A stretch of DNA of 64,000 bases from Chromatiales bacterium (lineage in GTDB: Bacteria; Pseudomonadota; Gammaproteobacteria; Chromatiales; Chromatiaceae). The position numbers and the translations under genes were made by a program. The DNA lies in NCBI GenBank assembly GCA_028280505.1, contig JANQLO010000074.1:1-64000 (forward strand), written 5' to 3'. The notes beneath the pieces were generated by a model that did not search any database, was not told the origin of the DNA, and worked only from the letters and a program-made list of their open reading frames with translations. Shown one piece after another: positions 1 through 8,227 of the stretch (position 1 is the stretch's first letter; each line of letters opens with the position of its first letter).

Positions 1-23
1 GCCTAGAATACTGCGCTCGTTCG

Positions 24-99
<76 letters not shown>

Positions 100-112
100 G
101 ATTCTCAGGAAA

Positions 113-140
113 CCCCGCGGTGCTGCGGGGTTTGTTGTTT
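113..140 (+). terminator. Hairpin with T-rich tail between tRNA-Gly and tRNA-Cys
   Basis: CCCCGC (113-118) pairs with GCGGGG (125-130) across a 6-base loop and is followed by TTTGTTGTTT. It looks like an intrinsic terminator or attenuator. Because it lies inside a tRNA operon, it may instead be a processing or attenuation element. Confidence 0.5.
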
Positions 141-181
141 CAGCTGTCGGCGGCGATACCGGCTGCTGGTCTGCCCGATTT

Positions 182-255
182 GGCCGAGTGGCAGAGTGGT
201 TATGCAGCGGATTGCAAATCCGTGGACCTCGGTTCGATTCCGGGCTCGGCCTCCA
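182..255 (+). tRNA. tRNA-Cys (GCA)
   Basis: GGCCGAG pairs with CTCGGCC as a 7-bp acceptor stem. The anticodon GCA is at 214-216, the T-arm contains GGTTCGATTCC, and CCA is encoded at 253-255. Confidence 0.97.
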
Positions 256-454
256 TTCTTAGATCAAGATTTACTTGAATCACCTTCATCGTATTGACGA
301 CTTTTACGATGATTTCTTTGCTATTAATCATTCGTAACGCATCGCGATATGGTCGAGTATGTTCCCTCGTCGATTGTTCGTAGTAATGCGCATCGACAAT
401 GCATCAGTTCCTTTTCAATACCAAACAGACCCGATTTGTTTGTTCGGAGCGGTT

Positions 455-925
455 ATGTTCAGAAAGTCGATATTGGCGGTACTCTGTTTGTTCGGAGTCG
501 TCGGAGGAGCGGTTGCGGCGGAGCTGCAGACGGGGGATGCCTTTCCACAGCTGAGCCTGCCGGATCAACACGATCAAGTCACACGGATTCCACAACATAC
601 GCGTATCGTACTGTTCGCGGCCGACAAGGCGGCATCGGATCTGCTTAACGATTTTTTGGCAAAGCAGGCCGCTGATCTACTGCCGACGAATAACGTTGAA
701 TACATCGCCGATATCAGCGGTATGCCCGGGCTGATCACCCGCTGGATTGCACTGCCAAGGATGCGCGAACAACCGTATCGCATCCTATTGGCCAAAAATG
801 CCGAACTGGTGGCCTTCCTCCCCCGCATGGATGCTGCGGTAACGGTGATCCGCCTGAAGGATGCACGGGTGGAGGTCATAAATCACGTCAGTACCGAGAC
901 CGAACTGGCGCGTGTCTTCAATTAG
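455..925 (+). CDS. Periplasmic thioredoxin-fold-like protein
   Basis: The protein has about 156 residues from the ATG at 455, which has GGAGCGG just upstream. The frame is open from 359, but only the 455 start puts a signal peptide (MFRKSILAVLCLFG, ending near AVAAE) at the N-terminus. The mature part opens with GDAFPQLSLPDQHDQ, the usual entry of AhpC/TlpA/YtfJ-like thioredoxin folds. No CxxC is present, so it is not a thiol oxidoreductase. The function is unknown. It precedes a heme protein gene on the same strand. Confidence 0.7.
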   Translation: MFRKSILAVLCLFGVVGGAVAAELQTGDAFPQLSLPDQHDQVTRIPQHTRIVLFAADKAASDLLNDFLAKQAADLLPTNNVEYIADISGMPGLITRWIALPRMREQPYRILLAKNAELVAFLPRMDAAVTVIRLKDARVEVINHVSTETELARVFN

Positions 926-1005
926 CGTTCTGAGTCGGGGCGCAAGCGGTTTACCAAAGAGGTCGCACGTGACGGCCAACGATACCACCAACTCTGGAGA
1001 TAACT

Positions 1006-1572
1006 GTGAAATCGAAACCGGTCCTTTCATTACTCTTGGCCTTACCGTGGTTCATGCTGCCGGCGCATGCGGATTACGACAAGACGGCCCTGGTGAACGA
1101 TGCCAAAGGTGCAGTTAAGGCCTTGGCCGGCCCGCTGCAGATGAAACTGAAAACGGCAATGCAAGCCGGTGGACCGGCAAGTGCGATAGACGTCTGCAAG
1201 ACTATTGCGCCGCAATTGGCACGTAGCGTCTCGGCTGAAAAGGGGATGGATGTTACGCGGGTCAGTTTGAAAAACCGCAATTCGGTCATCGGTGTGCCGA
1301 ATGAATGGCAAACCGAAGTTTTGCAGGATTTCGAAAAACGGAAACGGTCGGGCGAGGATCCCAAGACCATCAGTTATGCGGCAGTGATCGATAATCAGTT
1401 TCGTTTTATGAAAGCAGTTCCGACAGCCGCTGTGTGTCTCAAGTGCCATGGGTCCGAACTGGCCCCTGATGTGGCCCGGGCCCTGAACAAGGCCTATCCG
1501 AACGACAAGGCGACCGGATTTAAGGAAGGCGATATTCGTGGCGCATTTGTCGTCGTCAAGGATCTGAACTAA
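1006..1572 (+). CDS. Periplasmic DUF3365-type (Tll0287-like) cytochrome c
   Basis: The protein has 188 residues from a GTG start at 1006, with CTGGAGA as ribosome-binding site. The signal peptide ends at PAHADYD. A single heme-c motif CLKCH lies in the C-terminal half, in the context AAVCLKCHGSEL, with a preceding all-helical domain typical of DUF3365 (Tll0287-like) proteins. These are periplasmic single-heme proteins of electron transfer or redox/gas sensing. It lies 80 bases after the thioredoxin-fold gene and ends at a large hairpin facing the NosL operon. The exact electron partner is not visible. Confidence 0.82.
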   Translation: MKSKPVLSLLLALPWFMLPAHADYDKTALVNDAKGAVKALAGPLQMKLKTAMQAGGPASAIDVCKTIAPQLARSVSAEKGMDVTRVSLKNRNSVIGVPNEWQTEVLQDFEKRKRSGEDPKTISYAAVIDNQFRFMKAVPTAAVCLKCHGSELAPDVARALNKAYPNDKATGFKEGDIRGAFVVVKDLN

Positions 1573-1586
1573 CTAAACAAATGGGA

Positions 1587-1630
1587 TCGCGACCCGGTCG
1601 GGTACCAGTTGGCGCCGGTTCGGGTCGCGA
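1587..1630. terminator. Hairpin between convergent genes
   Basis: TCGCGACCCG (1587-1596) and CGGGTCGCGA (1621-1630) form a perfect 10-bp stem around a 24-base loop. It lies between the end of the + strand cytochrome gene and the end of the - strand NosL gene, so it probably serves both. No T-run follows. Confidence 0.5.
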
Positions 1631-1655
1631 CTGCCATACGGTTGGTGGCGGGTAA

Positions 1656-2150
1656 TTAATCGAACACACCCTCGTCCAGATTCCTTAGCCGGTTCTGCGT
1701 CACATCGGTAAATCTCACAATTGCGGTACCTTTGTGATCACGCATGAATTCTTCGGCATCCTCCCGCGTTTCGAGCGGAATCAGCTCGTGGCCCATCGGT
1801 CCCAATACATCTGAACCGACGACGTAAAATGCCTTGCGGGCATCGATGCGCGTCAGTCCGTAGTATTCGGTAACGCCGATGGCCTGGATGTCGCCGGCCT
1901 GATGTCCTGGTGCCCACTTTTCGAGATCGAGCAGGTACTTGAACATGTCCTTGGCGCCGTCGAAGTGGTGTGCATGCCCGTCGCGATAGAGCACGGTCGC
2001 GATCCATTCGGGGTACTTGGCAACGAACATGCCGCATACGGGACAAGTGTCCTGTGGGGCCGGCGCGGGAAGTTCCAATGTTTCCGATGTGACGGTTCCC
2101 GTCCAGACGACATTCGTCAGCAGACAGATAATTTTAATGATGCGACTCAT
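1656..2150 (-). CDS. nosL: NosL-type copper-binding accessory protein
   Basis: The protein has 164 residues. An N-terminal hydrophobic signal is followed by TCPVCGMFVAKYP, the copper-ligand motif of the NosL family, and by the conserved HHFDGAKDMFKY and YYGLT segments. NosL proteins are periplasmic Cu(I) chaperones for nitrous oxide reductase or related copper enzymes. This is the last gene of the minus-strand operon that begins at 7370, and it is separated from the preceding NosL paralogue by a strong hairpin. The signal lacks a clear lipobox cysteine, unlike typical NosL lipoproteins. No nosZ is in the window. Confidence 0.88.
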   Translation of the reverse strand: MSRIIKIICLLTNVVWTGTVTSETLELPAPAPQDTCPVCGMFVAKYPEWIATVLYRDGHAHHFDGAKDMFKYLLDLEKWAPGHQAGDIQAIGVTEYYGLTRIDARKAFYVVGSDVLGPMGHELIPLETREDAEEFMRDHKGTAIVRFTDVTQNRLRNLDEGVFD

Positions 2151-2214
2151 ATGTTTTCCACGATTTCACGCCTGTGACCTTGTATCGGAAAATGGCAGCG
2201 ACGATGAGTTCGTC

Positions 2215-2250
2215 AGCCCCTTGTTCGAATGACTGTCGAAACAAGGGGCT
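2215..2250. terminator. Strong hairpin between two NosL genes
   Basis: AGCCCCTTGTTCGA (2215-2228) pairs with TCGAAACAAGGGGCT (2236-2250) with one bulged base and a 7-base loop. It lies between two same-direction genes (2285-2968 and 1656-2150). It could be an operon-internal terminator or attenuator, or a REP-like mRNA-stabilising hairpin. Confidence 0.5.
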
Positions 2251-2284
2251 TTGTCGTTGTCGATGCGACACGGGCCCAAGGGGA

Positions 2285-2968
2285 TCAGCCCTGCTTTCGT
2301 TTCATTTTTTTCATCATGCGTTGGCGACGTTCGAAACGTCTTTTTCTCACCATGGCGGTATCCTTCGCCATGCGGAGGTAAGCGGCGGTAAGTGCATCGT
2401 CGAACTCGACCAGCTCTCCGCCGTTGGCCGACTGGGCGCGTTGCGCGGCTTCATCGGATGAGAATGCCATTTTGCTTTCGGCGGACATGGTGGCCTTGAG
2501 CTTCGAACCCACCAGATAGCTAGCCTTATCGACATTGATCAGAGGTTTGATTTCGGCATCGGTACCGAAGTCGGCCGCGTAGATCGCTTTGGGTCCGCGG
2601 TCGATGTTCAGTGACAGGCTGATGGCCAGACAATGGATAGAGCAGGTTCCGTCGACGAGGCCGTCGTCGTAATGCACCAGATGGCGACTGTGGTGCCATT
2701 TGGTTCGGTCCATGCCGCAATAGGGACATTTCGGATACTTGTCGAGTTCGTTCTCCAACGGATTGTCGTCCGGTGCCGTCTTGGGAATGAACTGTAGTGG
2801 CGTACTGTCTCCCGAGCACGCCTCGCCGGACGCCTTGACCCAGCCCTTTCCCGGCACCATCGCACCGACGCCCGGCCCGGCGAATACGCTTCCCGACAAA
2901 CCTGCCAGGCCCGCCGCGGATACCATTTTCAGCCATTGCCGACGTTCCGGTTTCTGTTTCTCTGCCAT
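2285..2968 (-). CDS. Tat-exported NosL-family protein with basic C-terminal tail
   Basis: The protein has 227 residues. The N-terminus reads KPERRQWLKMVSAAGLAGLSG, a Tat-like twin-arginine signal. The core contains PKCPYCGMDRTKWHHSRH, a NosL-type CxxCGM copper site with extra histidines, followed by YDDGLVDGTCSIHC with two more cysteines. The tail is very basic (RKRRFERRQRMMKKMKRKQG). It belongs to the NosL superfamily but is longer than NosL itself. A role in periplasmic copper delivery is inferred from the motif and from its place in the same operon as a second NosL. A 103-base gap separates it from the upstream SafE-like gene. Confidence 0.8.
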   Translation of the reverse strand: MAEKQKPERRQWLKMVSAAGLAGLSGSVFAGPGVGAMVPGKGWVKASGEACSGDSTPLQFIPKTAPDDNPLENELDKYPKCPYCGMDRTKWHHSRHLVHYDDGLVDGTCSIHCLAISLSLNIDRGPKAIYAADFGTDAEIKPLINVDKASYLVGSKLKATMSAESKMAFSSDEAAQRAQSANGGELVEFDDALTAAYLRMAKDTAMVRKRRFERRQRMMKKMKRKQG

Positions 2969-3071
2969 GTTTTATTGCTCCTTTACAGCTTCGATTCGAT
3001 CGATACGGTGGCTTAAGACATGAGATGATCCGCGCCACCGGCGGATCGTCGTTGATCGGGCATGCGCCGCT

Positions 3072-3755
3072 TCACCAATTGGCCAAGCCCCGCATGACGT
3101 CGTAAAAAACGACGCCTTCGTACAAAGTCCATAGCCCGAGTGCGCCGACGACGGCGCCGGTGATCACCGGTACACGGCCCTGCAAGTGCATTGCCAGGGT
3201 TCGGCTGAACAGACTCAAGGCCAACATGGCGGGCAGGGTGCCCAACCCGAAGCTCAACATGAGCAAGCCGGCATCCACCGGATCGGCCGTGGATGTCGCT
3301 TTTACGGCAACGGAAAAGACCAGGCTGCAAGGGACCATGCCGTTGAGCAGGCCAACGGCTATCGGTGACAGCAAGGTGGTTTGCCTGTGGAGTGAGATGA
3401 CGGGAATGCCGAGTCTCGTATCGTGCTTGTTGGCGGTTCGCAGGCGACTGAACACGCCGCTTAAGCGCACGCCCAAGACGATGACCAGAACCCCGGCAAA
3501 TATCATCAGCAATCCCTGCGCCTTGCCGACGATACCGCTTTGCACCAGTACACGACCCAAGAGTGCACCGACGATCCCCAACAGGACATAGGCGGCAATT
3601 CGCATCGCGTGAAAGGCGACGATCGGCCATGGCCCCGGGTGTCTTGCCGCATGCACGAAGTAGCCGCCGTTGATGCCGCAACACATACCGATGCAGTGCA
3701 GGCTTCCCAGTATGCCGATGGTGAATGCGATACCAAGTGTGATTTCGGCGTTCAC
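3072..3755 (-). CDS. SafE/TauE-type (UreH/DsbD-like) membrane protein
   Basis: The protein has 227 residues and about six membrane segments. The first helix carries GSLHCIGMCCGINGG, the hallmark GxxHCxGMC of the sulfite-exporter/UreH-like family. A second half-repeat has GLLNGMVPCSLVF. Paired cysteines in such proteins move metal (copper, nickel) or reducing equivalents across the membrane. Its start overlaps the stop of the upstream TlpA gene by 4 bases, so translation is coupled. In a NosL operon, copper or thiol transport is the most likely task. Confidence 0.8.
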   Translation of the reverse strand: MNAEITLGIAFTIGILGSLHCIGMCCGINGGYFVHAARHPGPWPIVAFHAMRIAAYVLLGIVGALLGRVLVQSGIVGKAQGLLMIFAGVLVIVLGVRLSGVFSRLRTANKHDTRLGIPVISLHRQTTLLSPIAVGLLNGMVPCSLVFSVAVKATSTADPVDAGLLMLSFGLGTLPAMLALSLFSRTLAMHLQGRVPVITGAVVGALGLWTLYEGVVFYDVMRGLANW

Positions 3756-4246
3756 AGCATCTCGGTCAGTACGGCTTCGAAAACCTGTGGCGTCGATTCG
3801 CCGATGATCTTGGTGTGCAGTCGGCCCTCGCGATTGATAAAAAATGTGGTTGGCAGACCGATGACGCCATAGTTGCGCGCTGCCTCTCCCTGCTGGTCGA
3901 GCAGCACGTCGTAACTGATGCCCAACTTGTCGACAAAGGCGGCGGCCGTTTCGCGATCCTGGCGGACGTTCAGCGCCAGCACGACCAGCCCTTGCTGCCG
4001 GTATCGTCGGTACAGCGGTTCGATGGCCGTCATTTCGGTCTCACAGAAAGGACACCAGTCTGCCCAGAAACGAACGATCACGATTTTGCCGACAAAATCA
4101 TCGGGGAAATGTGCTTCACCCCGATCGAGATACGACAAACGGAATTGGGGCGCTTTCTGCCCATTGGTTAGATGTACGGTGTCGACCCCGCAACCCGCCA
4201 ATAGGGTCGTGATGAAGAAGGCGAGCCATGGCAGCGTTTTCTTCAT
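3752..4246 (-). CDS. TlpA-like thioredoxin lipoprotein
   Basis: The protein has 164 residues from the ATG at 4246. The frame is open further upstream, but this start gives a lipoprotein signal (MKKTLPWLAFFITTLLAGCG, lipobox LAGC). The thioredoxin fold has the active site WCPFC, then the cis-proline segment GLPTTFFINREG. TlpA/ResA-type proteins reduce periplasmic disulfides, including those of heme- or copper-binding apoproteins. The gene lies 2 bases after the 4249-5256 gene and overlaps the SafE-like gene by 4 bases. Confidence 0.9.
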   Translation of the reverse strand: MKKTLPWLAFFITTLLAGCGVDTVHLTNGQKAPQFRLSYLDRGEAHFPDDFVGKIVIVRFWADWCPFCETEMTAIEPLYRRYRQQGLVVLALNVRQDRETAAAFVDKLGISYDVLLDQQGEAARNYGVIGLPTTFFINREGRLHTKIIGESTPQVFEAVLTEML

Positions 4247-4248
4247 GG

Positions 4249-5256
4249 TCACCACCACACGTCTCCCATGGTCAGATTGGATGTCCCGACCGCCCAGGCA
4301 GCGGCCAGGTAGAACAGCGTGAAGCCGGCCACGGCAAGCCAGCCCAATCGAAGCAGCAATCGGTCCACCGCGAGGGTGAGGCTGGACGACTTGCCCAGAG
4401 AGGAGACCGTACCCAGGCTCAGGGCCGATGCGGTCGCAATGAACAGCGGTACATAGAGGGCATAGCCGACATAGCCATGGCCCGATTTGAGAATGCAGAA
4501 AGGGCAATGATGGTGCGGGTGCTCGTAAATATAGAGTGCGATGAACGAGACGACACTCATCAGACCGATGACGAAGGTCGCGCTTGCGAGCCACGCGAAC
4601 AGCCGGGTGCCACGCCGCCTCAGCACCACCCGGATACCACAGGTGCTTACCATGACGCCGACGAGCGAAAACAGTGCCATCATGGGCTTGGGTGGGAGTG
4701 CCGAAACCTCGGCGGCCATGCCCTCGGCCTGGGATGAAAACAATGTTCCGCAGCAGGATGTGATCACGGCAACGTCCATATCGCCGAAATAAAGCAATTG
4801 CAGCACGAACTCGGCGACGACCAACGGCGCGATGGCGAGCAGCAGGAAATATTTGTGACGGATCAGCGGATAGTCATACCCCTGATTGTCCAGATAATTC
4901 AGCGTCAGCCACACGGCGGCGACGAAGAATACCGCCACCTTTACGAAAAGGGTCGGCCAACCCCAGGCGTTAACGTTCAGGACGCCGGTGGCGCACATGG
5001 CGCCGACGAACTGGCCCGACATCGATTCCGCGTTGTAAATGAACAACAGCAACGACATGAGCTCGAAACTGAAGGCCCAGATCAGCAGTGTCGAGATCAA
5101 ATAGGTTTGGCGTTCCAACCCGAGTTGGCGCTCGCTGCCGCTGCCGATATCCCAATAACGCAATACCCGCACGGCAAAACCCGATGCAAGCAACAACATG
5201 GCACAAACGACTATCGAGACCATTACCAGGGCCATGATTGCGGGATTAAGTGTCAT
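4249..5256 (-). CDS. Polytopic membrane protein of unknown function
   Basis: The protein has 335 residues and about nine hydrophobic helices. A conspicuous loop reads EHPHHHCPFCILK, with histidines and a CxxC, and another has TSCCGTL. These suggest metal binding or thiol exchange at the membrane surface. I do not recognise the family. It starts 3 bases after the ABC ATPase and is followed immediately by the TlpA-like gene, so it belongs to the same transport/redox operon. Confidence 0.75.
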   Translation of the reverse strand: MTLNPAIMALVMVSIVVCAMLLLASGFAVRVLRYWDIGSGSERQLGLERQTYLISTLLIWAFSFELMSLLLFIYNAESMSGQFVGAMCATGVLNVNAWGWPTLFVKVAVFFVAAVWLTLNYLDNQGYDYPLIRHKYFLLLAIAPLVVAEFVLQLLYFGDMDVAVITSCCGTLFSSQAEGMAAEVSALPPKPMMALFSLVGVMVSTCGIRVVLRRRGTRLFAWLASATFVIGLMSVVSFIALYIYEHPHHHCPFCILKSGHGYVGYALYVPLFIATASALSLGTVSSLGKSSSLTLAVDRLLLRLGWLAVAGFTLFYLAAAWAVGTSNLTMGDVWW

Positions 5257-5259
5257 GAG

Positions 5260-5943
5260 TCAGCCCGTGGCATCCAAGATCATGCCGTCCCGCATTTCGA
5301 CCACCCGTTCAACCGCAGTGGAGGCGAACACCTCAGGATCGTGGCTGGAGATAAGAATGGTCCTGCCCGAATGGCGTAGCTCGTCGAGCAGCCCCATGAA
5401 CTCGCGCGACAACTTGCTGTCGAGGTTGGCGGTCGGCTCGTCCGCGATCAGGATCTGCGGGTTGTTGATCAGGCTCCTGCAGATGGCCACGCGTTGTGCT
5501 TCGCCGCCGGACAACCATTGAACGGGGTTGTCCGCCTTGTTCGAGAGACCGAACTGTTTCAGTAGCTGTCGAGCGGATTTGCGCAGTGCTTTGTAAGGCA
5601 GACCCAGGGGATAAGCCGGCAGCATGATGTTTTCCAGCACGCTCAAACCAGGGATCAGGTTGAAGCGTTGGAAAATGAAGCCGAAGGTGTGTCTTCTCAC
5701 CTCGGTCATGAACCGCTCCGGCAGGCCGGATATCACGCGGCCGCCCAAACAGATACGTCCGCTGGTCGGTCGCGACAGACAGCCGATCATCGACAACAGC
5801 GTTGTCTTGCCCGACCCGCTGGCCCCTTTAAGACAGGTGATCCGCTGGGGCTCGAATTGGGCGGTTACGCCGCGGATCGCCCAGAATTCGTTGGGCTTGC
5901 CCTGGTTGAATGCCTTTTCGATGTTGCGTAATTGAATCAGCAT
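5260..5943 (-). CDS. ABC transporter ATP-binding protein (LolD/MacB type)
   Basis: The protein has 227 residues, the usual size for the family. Walker A is GASGSGKTT, the signature is LSGGEAQRV, Walker B is ILIADEPTANLD, and the switch histidine is in ISSHDPEVF. It pairs with the FtsX-type permease just upstream (6-base gap). LolD/MacB-type transporters act mechanically on periplasmic lipoproteins or other substrates. Within this operon, a role in maturing or moving the NosL/TlpA lipoproteins, or a NosDFY-like function, is inferred. Confidence 0.93.
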   Translation of the reverse strand: MLIQLRNIEKAFNQGKPNEFWAIRGVTAQFEPQRITCLKGASGSGKTTLLSMIGCLSRPTSGRICLGGRVISGLPERFMTEVRRHTFGFIFQRFNLIPGLSVLENIMLPAYPLGLPYKALRKSARQLLKQFGLSNKADNPVQWLSGGEAQRVAICRSLINNPQILIADEPTANLDSKLSREFMGLLDELRHSGRTILISSHDPEVFASTAVERVVEMRDGMILDATG

Positions 5944-5949
5944 GGCTGT

Positions 5950-7083
5950 CTATCGCATGACCGCGTCCGGATCGGTGATCGAGGTACGCCAGATAGGCAC
6001 GATGGTGGCGACGATGTAAGGCAGGACCGAGAAGAAAAACAGGGTTGCCGCCTGCAGGCCATCCACCGATGGCGTTAGACGAAACCGGGGATAGAGGACC
6101 GACCAACCCTTGAGTACCGGCTCGAAGAGGCTGGCCGAAGCGAAGAACACATGCACATACGCGGCGACGTAACCGATCAGGAAGGCCGTCAGCGAGATGA
6201 TTGCGCCTTCCCAGAACTTCATGCGCATGATATCGGCCGTCTCCCAGCCGATGGCCTTGAGGACGCCGATCTCGCGCCGTTCCTCGGCACTCAGCCCGGA
6301 GGCCTTGTCCCAGGCGAAGATCACGAAGGCCAGAACGGCCCCAACGAGCAGAATGAAGACAACGCCTTGTCGCCAAGAGAATACAGCGTCGTAGGTACGC
6401 AATATCTCTTCGCGCGTTATGAGCCGGGTATCCGGCAGTAATTTGGCCAGTTTTTCTGCGACTTTCGAGACCTCTCGCGGGTTTCTTACCGAAAGTACCA
6501 GGTCGGTGTAGAGGCCTTCCTCGGTGCCGAACACATGGCGAAAGGCTCCGGGAGCCATCAGCAACAAATCGGCGCTGACCAATTCCGATTCGGTGTCCAG
6601 AACTGCGGTGATCTTGAACGAAAAGGCATCGCCGCTTTGCGAACGCAAGGTCAGATAATCGCCGATCGCCAGCCCGCGAACACGAGCGATACCGCTACCG
6701 ATGGCGATCTCGCTGAGTACGGCATCGGTCTGCCCGCCGGTCATGACGGTGTAATTGGCCTTGACCGCCGAATCGTAGTAATAGCCCCAAAGGCGACCTT
6801 CTTTTTTCGTGACGCCGCGCATGCGTCCAATGCGTTGCAGATACTCCGCCGGGATCATCGCGTGCCGGCCTGCCTGCATGCGCTGCACAATGATCTCCGG
6901 TGTCGATTGCAACACCAGACCGGCCTCGTGCCGCAGACCATGGGCGAAAAGCATGACCGAGGCGAGCATGAACACGATCAGGGTGTAGACCGTAAGCAAG
7001 CCGACGTTTTTCCCCTTGCGACGCAATAGCGAGGCAAGCGTATAGTCGATCAGGTACTTTTGTTTACGCAGGAACGCCAGCAT
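5950..7083 (-). CDS. FtsX-type ABC transporter permease
   Basis: The protein has 377 residues. An N-terminal membrane segment is followed by a periplasmic MacB_PCD-like domain (about residues 50-250) and three C-terminal helices. The segment LSAEERREIGVLKAIGWETADIMRMKFWEG is the standard FtsX coupling region. It is the partner of the 5260-5943 ATPase. Its start overlaps the stop of the upstream small gene by one base. Confidence 0.92.
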   Translation of the reverse strand: MLAFLRKQKYLIDYTLASLLRRKGKNVGLLTVYTLIVFMLASVMLFAHGLRHEAGLVLQSTPEIIVQRMQAGRHAMIPAEYLQRIGRMRGVTKKEGRLWGYYYDSAVKANYTVMTGGQTDAVLSEIAIGSGIARVRGLAIGDYLTLRSQSGDAFSFKITAVLDTESELVSADLLLMAPGAFRHVFGTEEGLYTDLVLSVRNPREVSKVAEKLAKLLPDTRLITREEILRTYDAVFSWRQGVVFILLVGAVLAFVIFAWDKASGLSAEERREIGVLKAIGWETADIMRMKFWEGAIISLTAFLIGYVAAYVHVFFASASLFEPVLKGWSVLYPRFRLTPSVDGLQAATLFFFSVLPYIVATIVPIWRTSITDPDAVMR

Positions 7084-7370
7084 CAGCGCATCCTCAGTGG
7101 CGGCGGCACCAGCGAACCCGTGGGAAAGTGCTCGAACGCCATGGGGTGATCCTGAAAGGCCGAATGGAAATCGGCCTGACTGAGATGACGGGTATATCGA
7201 GCCTCGGTGAAAAGGGCCAGATCCGTCAGACCGAACTGGCGGACCAACGCGATACCGGATTCATGCTTCGATGCGGCTTGATGCTGTCGTACACCCGCAT
7301 CGACCAGTGTGATGACGAAACCGAGCAGCAGCAGAAATAGACTGACGAGAAAGACATTCGATTTGCGCAT
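7083..7370 (-). CDS. Small membrane-anchored protein, first gene of the NosL/ABC operon
   Basis: The protein has 95 residues. One transmembrane or signal-anchor helix (about residues 6-27) is followed by a short soluble region ending in SLVPPPLRMR. I do not recognise the family. It overlaps the permease start by one base, so it is probably a transporter accessory subunit. Eight genes run from here to 1656 on the minus strand. Confidence 0.65.
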   Translation of the reverse strand: MRKSNVFLVSLFLLLLGFVITLVDAGVRQHQAASKHESGIALVRQFGLTDLALFTEARYTRHLSQADFHSAFQDHPMAFEHFPTGSLVPPPLRMR

Positions 7371-7470
7371 GTCACCTGTGAGGTGTGGTTTGACGATGTA
7401 TGCGAAAAGGCTACAAGCCGTTAGTGCGCCGATCGTTGATAAACGTCAGCGTTTAATGACCAGAGGTTGA

Positions 7471-7492
7471 GAGTGCGGCATATGCCGCACTC
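7471..7492. promoter_or_regulatory. Perfect 22-bp palindrome upstream of the NosL/ABC operon
   Basis: A perfect 11+11 palindrome (left arm GAGTGCGGCAT) sits about 100 bases upstream of the 7370 start. It could be an operator or the stem of a hairpin. A smaller hairpin, AAACG-TCAG-CGTTT, lies just before it at about 7441-7454. Confidence 0.45.
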
Positions 7493-7647
7493 AGCGGTTC
7501 AGTAGCGGCAATCTGCGGATCGACACGATGGTTGCCGAGTGCGTTGGGCGAGTAGGGCTTGAGATTGCCTCGTTAGCTTTTGGCGTGTGTTTGTCTCCGT
7601 CAACTCGCCTTATGATGGTAGAATTCGCCGCGTTAATCGCCAAGCTC

Positions 7648-7735
7648 GCCCGGGTGGCGGAATTGGTAGACGCAGCGGACTTAAAATCCGCCGGCCATTG
7701 CGGCCGTGCCGGTTCGATTCCGGCTCCGGGCACCA
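7648..7735 (+). tRNA. tRNA-Leu (UAA)
   Basis: This is a class II tRNA with a long variable arm. The acceptor stem GCCCGGG/TCCGGGC contains one G-U pair. The anticodon loop is CTTAAAA with TAA at 7682-7684, the T-loop is GGTTCGATTCC, and CCA is encoded at 7733-7735. It corresponds to leuZ of the E. coli glyW-cysT-leuZ operon, here 7.4 kb from its partners. Confidence 0.97.
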
Positions 7736-7751
7736 GCGATTGACTTACGGG

Positions 7752-7958
7752 TCAAGCCTCAGGCCATTTTACCCAGCGTGGCCGGTCAGCACTTTTGGCG
7801 ATTACTTCATCCAGATGCTCGTCGCGGACGAGCGCGGTTACGACATACTGATCACGTTCATGCCCAAGGTCTTCGATGTGGTGTAACCGGACAATATGGC
7901 CGCCGCCCATAAGTTTCTCCAGATGGCGGTGGTTGACGGTGAACATCAGAACTTTCAT
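7752..7958 (-). CDS. Hypothetical small protein
   Basis: This open frame of 68 residues begins MKVLMFTVNHRHLEKLMGGG and is convergent with tRNA-Leu. Its composition is protein-like (hydrophobic beta-type segments, HIVRLHHIEDLGHERDQ), but the ribosome-binding site is weak. I do not recognise the family. It could be a small ligand-binding or regulatory protein. Confidence 0.5.
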   Translation of the reverse strand: MKVLMFTVNHRHLEKLMGGGHIVRLHHIEDLGHERDQYVVTALVRDEHLDEVIAKSADRPRWVKWPEA

Positions 7959-8113
7959 GCCTGTTTAATACCGATCAATATGACATGTCATGTAAGCATA
8001 GTTCCGCACGGGGGATGGAATGTCTGTCATAGACAGGATTTATGTCGCTAAAAGACTTGTATCTTCGATGAGGCTTCGTTAGCGTCGTTAAATCAACTTC
8101 GACAAGGAGGTCG

Positions 8114-8227
8114 GTGTCATCGCAACGTCAAAAAACAACTCTGTACTGGTCGCGCCTTTCTTTCCTGCTCTGGCCGGTGTCGCGCATCATAGGGAATAGC
8201 CGATGTCTATGCGCCGCAGACTGTTGA
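8114..8227 (+). CDS. Possible short upstream ORF overlapping the DUF2157 start
   Basis: A GTG at 8114 follows a perfect AAGGAGG (8104-8110) and opens 37 codons (VSSQRQKTTLYWSRLSFLLW and on) that run past the ATG of the next gene at 8203. The strong ribosome-binding site has no other obvious user. It may be a leader ORF that couples translation to the DUF2157 gene. The rest of 7959-8202 shows no other gene. Confidence 0.3.
   Translation: MSSQRQKTTLYWSRLSFLLWPVSRIIGNSRCLCAADC

Noticed and set aside
3752-4594. 280-codon version of the TlpA-like gene
   Set aside because: The first 115 codons overlap the membrane-protein gene in another frame and are not protein-like. The lipoprotein signal starts at 4246.
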